A stretch of DNA of 20,969 bases. Source: Chloroflexota bacterium. GTDB lineage: Bacteria; Chloroflexota; Dormibacteria; Dormibacterales; Dormibacteraceae. A program made the position numbers and the translations under genes. Shown in pieces: positions 15,917-20,969 of this stretch; positions within the stretch are counted from its first letter, which is position 1, and every line of letters begins with the position of its first letter. A model generated the notes under the pieces. The model was not told the origin of the DNA. It did no database searches and was given only the letters and a program-made list of their open reading frames with translations. The stretch is from NCBI GenBank assembly GCA_005888075.1, contig VBKD01000177.1, positions 3,977-24,945 on the forward strand. The letters are read 5' to 3'.

Positions 15917-17032
15917 ATGGCGGTCAAGCGCGATTACTACGAGGTCCTTGGCGTCGCTCGGCAATGCTCGCCTGAAGAGCTGAAGCGCGCGTATCGGAAG
16001 ATCGCCATGGACTCGCATCCCGACCGCAACCCGGACGATCCGGCGGCGGACGCTCGTTTCAAAGAGGCGAGCGAGGCCTACGCGGTCCTCTCAGATCCAG
16101 ATCGACGCCGCAACTACGACATGTTTGGCCACGCGGCGGCCGGATCCGGTCCGGCGGTCGATTTCACCGATATGCCCTTCGCGGATATCTTCGACACGTT
16201 CTTCGGAGGCGGGTTCGGCGGTCGGGGCCGGCGTCAGCGGTCCAACCGCGGCGACGACCTTCGCTACGACATGACCATCACTTTCGACGAGGCGTTCGCC
16301 GGTGTCGAAAAGCAGGTCGACATCACCGTGCCGGCCACCTGCGACCGCTGCGGTGGCAGCGGCGCCGAGCCGGGGACCGGCGAGGAGACCTGCCCCGGGT
16401 GTCGCGGCTCGGGCCAGGTGCGCAGGACCGCCCAGTCGATCTTCGGCTCCGTGGTCACCGCGGCGACATGCCCCACCTGCAGCGGCTACGGCCGGATCCT
16501 GAAGACGCCTTGCTCGCAATGCCGCGGCCAGGGTCGGGTTCAAAAGTCCAGGCGTCTGGTCGTAAAGATCCCCGCCGGGGTCGACACCGGCTCTCAGATC
16601 CGGCTCAGCGGGGAGGGCGAAGCCGGCCTCCGCGGCGGGCCGCCGGGAGACCTCTATGTCGTGCTGGGCGTCAAGACGCACCCGCAGCTGGTCAGGCACG
16701 AACAGGATGTCGTCTACGAGCTTCGTGTCAACATGGTCCAGGCGGCGCTGGGCGACAGGATCGAAATCCCCACCCTCGACGGACCGGTAGAGATCGCCAT
16801 CCCTTCGAGCACCCAGAACGGGCAGTCCTTCAGGCTCCAGGGCAAGGGGATGCCAGATGTCCGCAGCGGCCGCCGTGGCGATCAGTACGTCGTGGTCCAG
16901 GTGGTGATTCCGAAGGACCTGAACCCGGAGCAGAAGGCTCTCCTCCGGAAGGTGGGAGGGCTGACCGGAAAGCCGGAGAAGGTGTCCAAGGGGTTCTTCG
17001 ACAAGCTGCGCGACGCCATCAGCCTGGACTGA
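15917..17032 (+). CDS. dnaJ: Chaperone protein DnaJ
   Basis: A 371-residue type I DnaJ (Hsp40), the co-chaperone that stimulates DnaK ATPase and delivers substrates. The J domain (about 5-70) has the catalytic HPD at 34-36. A short Gly/Phe-rich linker FFGGGFGGRG is at 95-104. Four zinc-binding CxxCxGxG repeats pair as Cys142/145, 159/162, 185/188 and 199/202. The C-terminal substrate domains follow (QIRLSGEGEAGLRGGPPGDL, then GQSFRLQGKGMPDVRSG). GGGCGGT lies just before the ATG. The protein is complete and of usual length. It is the last gene of the hrcA-grpE-dnaJ unit; an inverted repeat follows. Confidence 0.96.
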   Translation: MAVKRDYYEVLGVARQCSPEELKRAYRKIAMDSHPDRNPDDPAADARFKEASEAYAVLSDPDRRRNYDMFGHAAAGSGPAVDFTDMPFADIFDTFFGGGFGGRGRRQRSNRGDDLRYDMTITFDEAFAGVEKQVDITVPATCDRCGGSGAEPGTGEETCPGCRGSGQVRRTAQSIFGSVVTAATCPTCSGYGRILKTPCSQCRGQGRVQKSRRLVVKIPAGVDTGSQIRLSGEGEAGLRGGPPGDLYVVLGVKTHPQLVRHEQDVVYELRVNMVQAALGDRIEIPTLDGPVEIAIPSSTQNGQSFRLQGKGMPDVRSGRRGDQYVVVQVVIPKDLNPEQKALLRKVGGLTGKPEKVSKGFFDKLRDAISLD

Positions 17033-17157
17033 AGCCGTAACCGGTTGCCGCAGTTCGAGGGTTACGTGAGTAAGGTCGCCGCTTGCGCCCTCGTTGCAGG
17101 TTCGGTAGCTTTGGATCCCGGAATTGAATTGATCCGTACATAAAAAAGGAAGACGTC
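17033..17157. other. Intergenic region after dnaJ with inverted repeats and AT-rich patch
   Basis: CGTAACC (17036-17042) and GGTTACG (17060-17066) form a perfect 7-base inverted repeat around a 17-base loop, 4 bases after the dnaJ stop; the loop starts within the palindrome AACCGGTT. No T-tract follows, so terminator function is uncertain. Further on, GGATC (17113-17117) pairs with GATCC (17131-17135), and GAATTG occurs twice, overlapping by one base (17121-17131). The last 20 bases are A-rich and contain AAGGA, the ribosome-binding site of the next gene. Confidence 0.45.
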
Positions 17158-17451
17158 GTGTCAAAGACAATCGATCTCGAACTGACAAGGGCTGAAGTTG
17201 AGGTGCTGGAGCTCGAGGCACGGCTCCGGGTTGTTCCGATGAACGATCTCCAGCTTTCCGACGCGCTCAAGACCGCGCTGGCGGCCAAAAAGGAGCGCCT
17301 GGCCAAGCTACGCACCCTTCATGCCGCCGCGGCGAAGGGCAGGGCGGCCGCCACCGACGGCGATGGCGACAAGGTCAATCCCATCCTCGCGGGGCGCCGG
17401 CCGCCGCTGAAGCGCACCGTCCCGCAACGACCGCAGCCGAAGGGGAAGTAG
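17158..17451 (+). CDS. Small helical protein of unknown function
   Basis: A 97-residue protein of no recognised family. Residues about 3-62 are rich in Leu, Glu, Lys and Ala with heptad-like spacing (LELTRAEVEVLELEARLRVV; KTALAAKKERLAKLRTLHAA), so a helical or coiled-coil fold is likely. The C-terminal third is basic, Pro- and Arg-rich (GRRPPLKRTVPQRPQPKGK) and probably disordered; it could contact nucleic acid or membrane. It has no signal peptide or membrane helix. GTG 17158 has a good AAGGA 7 bases upstream, which supports a real gene. It stands alone between dnaJ and the large sensor gene, with GAATTG/CAATTC hexamers on both sides. Its role is unknown. Confidence 0.72.
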   Translation: MSKTIDLELTRAEVEVLELEARLRVVPMNDLQLSDALKTALAAKKERLAKLRTLHAAAAKGRAAATDGDGDKVNPILAGRRPPLKRTVPQRPQPKGK

Positions 17452-17470
17452 CGCTCAGAGCCACTCCGGG

Positions 17471-17506
17471 GCCAATTCGAGGGGTCATAGCGCAGCCAAT
17501 TCAGGG
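17471..17506 (+). repeat. Short direct repeat upstream of the sensor gene, possible regulator site
   Basis: GCCAATTCGAGGG (17471-17483) and GCCAATTCAGGG (17495-17506) are near-identical copies 24 bases apart, in the 79-base gap before the GGDEF/EAL gene. The inverted form GAATTG recurs at 17528-17533 over the proposed start codon. Such spaced copies could be a regulator site. No partner is known. Confidence 0.3.
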
Positions 17507-17530
17507 TTCGACCGTTATCGTTTCTCGGAA

Positions 17531-20500
17531 TTGAGTGACCAGCTGAAACCCTCTGGCCCCCCAACCGACCCCTTGTTCGGGGCTGCCTGGGCTTCTGTGG
17601 GCCCTCCCTGGCGTCTCGCCTCCTGGAGGTTGCCGCTGGTCAACGCCATTGCCCTGCTGGCGATCATCGCCGCAATCACGTACCGCCTGTGGGAAGCCCA
17701 CCTGCCGTCCTCGGTTTTGCGGACGGAGGCGATCATCATCGCGGCGGCGACCATCCTGGCGGTCGTCGGGGTAGCGATCAGGTCTTCGGCGTGGGGCGCC
17801 AGATTCGGCTTGCGGCTCGGGTTCGCGGCCGGTGGCGTGACCCTTGCTGTGGTCGGCCTTGGCGCCGCGGGACGCTATCTGGGGAATGACCTTCCTCCGC
17901 TGGCCGTCGTCACGGTGGCGACCGTCGTCCTCCACTTCGACCTGGGCGTCCGCTCGATCCGATTCGGCTACATCCTCGGACTCGCAGTCGCCGCGGTCGG
18001 CGCCTTGTGGATCTATGCCCTGACCACGTTGATGGTGCCGGTCAGCATCATCGTGATCTGGTCTCTCATCCTGGTCGGCCTCGGGGTGTTGGCCTTCCTT
18101 GTCAGCAGCGCCGTGGGCAGCGACCTATCAGTTCATATCCAGCGCCAGAGCTCGCTGCTCGGCGCTTTGAGCGATCTCGGCGAGGGCCTGGTCATCACAG
18201 AAAACGGCAGATTCGTCGCCGGCAACGACGCCTATGTCAACCTGACCGGCTACTCCCGCGAGGAGCTGGCAGCCATGCCGACGCTGATCGACATCGCCCC
18301 ACCAGAAGATCGCGACGAGCTGGCCGCGAGCCTCGCCGCGAGGCTGGGTGGGGAAGAGGTTCCAGCCCGATACACCTCCACGCTGGTGACGAAGGACGGA
18401 CGGCGCATGCGCGTCGAGGTGGCGATCCACCGACTCAACAGGACCCGGTTGCTGACCCTGATCAACGACGTGACGCAGCGGCTGCGCGCCGAAGAGTCCG
18501 AGCGAGACATGGAGACCAGGTTCCGCACCCTGTTCGAACAGGCACAGGCGGGAATGGCCTTCGCCAGCCTGGATGGACACATCACCACGGTCAACCCCGC
18601 CTTCTGCGACCTCCTTGGCTACAGCGACAGCGAGCTGCGCAGCCTTTCGCTGCTCGACATCACGCACGCCGACGACCACGCCGTGATGCACGCCGCAATG
18701 CGAGAGATGCTCGAGGGCGGCCAGGAGGGAACGCGAATCGAGAAGCGCTACCGGCGCAAGGACGGCGAGGTCGTCTGGGTCGACCTGACGATGCGCCTCG
18801 TGCGTGGACCTGACGAGAAGCCTGTGTACTTCCAGACGGTTGTCGTTGACATCGGAGACCGCAAGCGCGCGGAAGTTCTGCAGGAGGCGCGGTTTGCCGT
18901 CACGCAGGCGTTGGTGACCTCGCCCGGATGGGACAAGGCGGCGACGGGCGTGCTCGAGGGACTGTGCCGGACGCTCGACTGGGAGCTCGCCGAATACTGG
19001 GATGTCGACGCCGAGCGCGAGACGATGCATTTCGACACGTTGTGGAAGCGACCCGGCCGCGATACCTCCGCTTATGAGGCTACCGCGTCGCAGGTCACCT
19101 ACCTGAGGGGCGAAGGGCTCGCCGGTCGGGTGTGGGAGACCGGTGCGCCGGTATCGATGCCCGACCTTGCCGGCGACAGCTCACCTCGTTCGGCCGCCGC
19201 CGTGGCGTCGGGCCTGCACGGCATCGTCGGCTTTCCCGTGCGCAGCGGCCGCAGGGTGGTGGGGATGATCTCGCTGCACACATGGGCGCCTCGCGACCTG
19301 GACGACGGCCTGGCCGCGGTCATGAACGACGTCGGGTCGCAGATTGGCGAGTTCGTCGAACGCAAGCGTGCCGAGGTGGCGCTGCAGGACAGCGAGAAGC
19401 GAATGCGCTCCGTGCTCGACAACGTCTCCGACGGCCTGGTGACGATGGATCACGCGGGTGTTATCGAGTCCGCCAACCCAGCCGTGGTCAAGCTGTTCGG
19501 ATTCTCGGAGCAGGAGCTGGTCCGCGAGTCGGCCGACATCCTGATCGCCACCACGCATCGCAGCGCGTTCGACAACTACCTGCAGCGGCGGCTCAAGCTC
19601 GACATACCCGTCAGCGGTGCGCACGAGACCATGGGCAAGCGGAAAAACGGCAGCTTGTTCCCGCTCGAGTTCGTCGTCAGCTCGATGCAGATCGGATCCC
19701 GCCACCTCTTCATCGCGACGTTGCGCGACATCTCCGAGCGCAAGGCTCACACCGACGCGCTGGAGTACCAGGCGCTGCACGATGCGCTGACCGGCCTGCC
19801 CAACCGCAGCCTTTTCGGCGACCGGCTGCGCCAGGCGCTTTTGGCGGCGCGCCGCAACCAGAAGATGTTCGGGGTGCTGCTGCTCGATCTGGACAGGTTC
19901 AAGGACGTCAACGACGCGCTTGGACACGACCGCGGGGACAGCCTCCTGCAGGAGGTGACCGCGCGATTGCGCGGCGTCCTGCGGGCGACCGACACCATCG
20001 CCAGGCTTGGGGGCGACGAGTTTGCCGTGCTTTCGACGGACGCGAAGCACCCGGACGATGTCGTGGCGACGGCGAAGAAGATCCTGGCTTCGCTCGAAGG
20101 ACCGTTCTCGATCGCGGAGCATATGGTCGAGACCAGCGCCTCGATCGGCATCGCGATGTACCCCATTCACGGCGACGACCCGAGCACCCTTTTGCGCCGG
20201 GCCGATGTCGCGATGTACGTGGCGAAGCGTTCGGGTGGCGGGCACGCGGTTTACGCGCCGGAGCAGGAGGCGCAGACGTTGCGCCGCTCGGGCTTGGCGG
20301 GCGAGCTCCGCCGTGCGATTCCCCAAGGCGAGCTCGTGCTGCACTACCAACCGCAGGTCACGCTCGCGACCGGAGCGGTCAACTCGCTGGAGGCCCTGGT
20401 CCGCTGGAACCATCCGCGCGAGGGGCTCATGCCTCCGGACCGATTCATTCCGATGGCCGAGGAGACCGGGATCATTCATTCGCTGACGGCATGGGTCATC

Positions 20501-20969
20501 GACGCCGCGCTGACTCAGCTGTGCAAGTGGGTCGATGAGGGCATCGACGTTTCGGTGTCGATCAACGTCTCCCCGCGCAACATCGAGGACCACTCCCTGG
20601 AAGAGATGGTCGCGCGAGCGCTGGGCAACTTCAAGGTCGACCCTAGCCGCCTCACACTGGAGATCACCGAGGGCGTCGCGATGGCGGCGGCCGCCGCGAA
20701 AGCGTTGCACCGGCTGCACGAGATCGGCGTGCGGCTCTCGCTCGACGACTTCGGCACCGGCTACTCGTCGCTCCTGTACCTGATGCGCCTGCCGGTCAAT
20801 GAGATCAAGATCGACCGCTCGTTCATCTCGGCGCTCGCGTCGGACCCCGACTCGGGGGCGATCGTTCGCTCGGCGGTCGGACTCGGCCACAACCTCGGGC
20901 TGCGGGTCGTCGCGGAAGGCCTCCAGGACCGCATGGCGGAGGCGGTGCTCATCGAGGCGGGCTGCGACG
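17531..20969 (+). CDS. Membrane sensor diguanylate cyclase/phosphodiesterase (PAS-PAS-GAF-PAS-GGDEF-EAL), partial
   Basis: At least 1146 residues; the C terminus runs off the right edge. In order: about six membrane helices (36-195), PAS (about 205-318), PAS (327-447, with VNPAFCDLLGYSDSEL), GAF (450-612, with GEGLAGRVWETGAPVSMPDL), PAS (618-738), GGDEF (745-905) and EAL (920 onward). The cyclase site RLGGDEF (825-831) is intact, and the inhibitory I-site RATD (818-821) is five residues before it. The phosphodiesterase shows EALVRW (954-959), NVSPRN, LEITEG, DDFGTGYSS (1072-1080), KIDRSF and VVAEGL, so it too looks active as far as visible. It should make and/or degrade cyclic di-GMP in response to small ligands or redox. 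TTG 17531 is a tentative start; TATCGT lies 9 bases upstream and the frame is open further back. Confidence 0.92.
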   Translation, partial: MSDQLKPSGPPTDPLFGAAWASVGPPWRLASWRLPLVNAIALLAIIAAITYRLWEAHLPSSVLRTEAIIIAAATILAVVGVAIRSSAWGARFGLRLGFAAGGVTLAVVGLGAAGRYLGNDLPPLAVVTVATVVLHFDLGVRSIRFGYILGLAVAAVGALWIYALTTLMVPVSIIVIWSLILVGLGVLAFLVSSAVGSDLSVHIQRQSSLLGALSDLGEGLVITENGRFVAGNDAYVNLTGYSREELAAMPTLIDIAPPEDRDELAASLAARLGGEEVPARYTSTLVTKDGRRMRVEVAIHRLNRTRLLTLINDVTQRLRAEESERDMETRFRTLFEQAQAGMAFASLDGHITTVNPAFCDLLGYSDSELRSLSLLDITHADDHAVMHAAMREMLEGGQEGTRIEKRYRRKDGEVVWVDLTMRLVRGPDEKPVYFQTVVVDIGDRKRAEVLQEARFAVTQALVTSPGWDKAATGVLEGLCRTLDWELAEYWDVDAERETMHFDTLWKRPGRDTSAYEATASQVTYLRGEGLAGRVWETGAPVSMPDLAGDSSPRSAAAVASGLHGIVGFPVRSGRRVVGMISLHTWAPRDLDDGLAAVMNDVGSQIGEFVERKRAEVALQDSEKRMRSVLDNVSDGLVTMDHAGVIESANPAVVKLFGFSEQELVRESADILIATTHRSAFDNYLQRRLKLDIPVSGAHETMGKRKNGSLFPLEFVVSSMQIGSRHLFIATLRDISERKAHTDALEYQALHDALTGLPNRSLFGDRLRQALLAARRNQKMFGVLLLDLDRFKDVNDALGHDRGDSLLQEVTARLRGVLRATDTIARLGGDEFAVLSTDAKHPDDVVATAKKILASLEGPFSIAEHMVETSASIGIAMYPIHGDDPSTLLRRADVAMYVAKRSGGGHAVYAPEQEAQTLRRSGLAGELRRAIPQGELVLHYQPQVTLATGAVNSLEALVRWNHPREGLMPPDRFIPMAEETGIIHSLTAWVIDAALTQLCKWVDEGIDVSVSINVSPRNIEDHSLEEMVARALGNFKVDPSRLTLEITEGVAMAAAAAKALHRLHEIGVRLSLDDFGTGYSSLLYLMRLPVNEIKIDRSFISALASDPDSGAIVRSAVGLGHNLGLRVVAEGLQDRMAEAVLIEAGCD

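Noticed and set aside
17036..17066. Classical intrinsic terminator after dnaJ
   Set aside because: The 7-base stem has a 17-base loop and no T-tract, so it is reported only as an inverted repeat.
18007..18813. Plus-strand open frame (268 codons) within the sensor gene in another frame
   Set aside because: Arg/Gln/Pro-rich shadow; the PAS domains read in a different frame through the same DNA.
19181..20890. Long antisense open frame (569 codons) opposite the GGDEF/EAL region
   Set aside because: It is a shadow of the sensor gene; it is low-complexity and charged, with no domain, and the plus frame has intact GGDEF and EAL motifs.

Overview
The window is about 21 kb of densely coding, high-GC bacterial DNA. 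Genes overlap or nearly touch, and the longest non-coding stretch is about 195 bases, so no gap exceeds 300 bases. Start codons are often GTG or TTG. The gene content (archaeal/Chloroflexi-type nicotinate phosphoribosyltransferase, NrtR, HrcA/CIRCE, DUF971-Mrp) suggests a high-GC Chloroflexota or a related terrestrial lineage such as Dormibacterota. That placement is an inference from protein character and is not certain. No rRNA, tRNA, CRISPR array, insertion sequence or phage gene was seen; this looks like stable chromosome.

Layout. (1) 1-1693, minus strand: mrp (Fe-S carrier ATPase), a DUF971 protein, and the N-terminal part of a membrane-anchored protein that runs off the left edge. (2) 1889-8109, plus strand: a NAD biosynthesis region. 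It begins with a nicotinate phosphoribosyltransferase domain fused in frame to a family-4-like uracil-DNA glycosylase, followed by rsmE. Then comes a tightly overlapping unit nrtR-nadC-nadA-nadB: a Nudix-type NAD regulator and the whole de novo route from aspartate to nicotinate mononucleotide. (3) 8106-8444, minus strand: a small three-helix membrane protein whose stop overlaps that of nadB. (4) 8477-11333, plus: lepA and a translationally coupled lipoprotein of unknown function. (5) 11343-12314, minus: an NAD-dependent sugar epimerase, convergent with the lipoprotein; both stop codons lie inside one perfect inverted repeat. (6) 12376-17032, plus: a YbaK-type editing protein, a small zinc-ribbon/coiled-coil protein, hemW, then a CIRCE element and hrcA, grpE, dnaJ without dnaK. 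(7) 17158-17451: a small unrecognised protein. (8) 17531 to the right edge: a large membrane sensor with PAS, PAS, GAF, PAS, GGDEF and EAL domains, cut by the window end.

How the parts fit. Region 2 combines salvage (nicotinic acid to NaMN) and de novo synthesis (aspartate to quinolinate to NaMN), with a repressor-type sensor, NrtR, heading the de novo unit. The heat-shock unit is expected to be under HrcA control through CIRCE. Several first-in-unit genes lack a Shine-Dalgarno sequence but have a TANNNT box 6-11 bases before the start codon; grpE also has a perfect TTGACA at the right distance. This suggests leaderless or nearly leaderless mRNAs.

The most unusual item is the NAPRTase-uracil-DNA glycosylase fusion at 1889-3430, in which the usual C-terminal end of the phosphoribosyltransferase appears to be missing and replaced by the repair enzyme.
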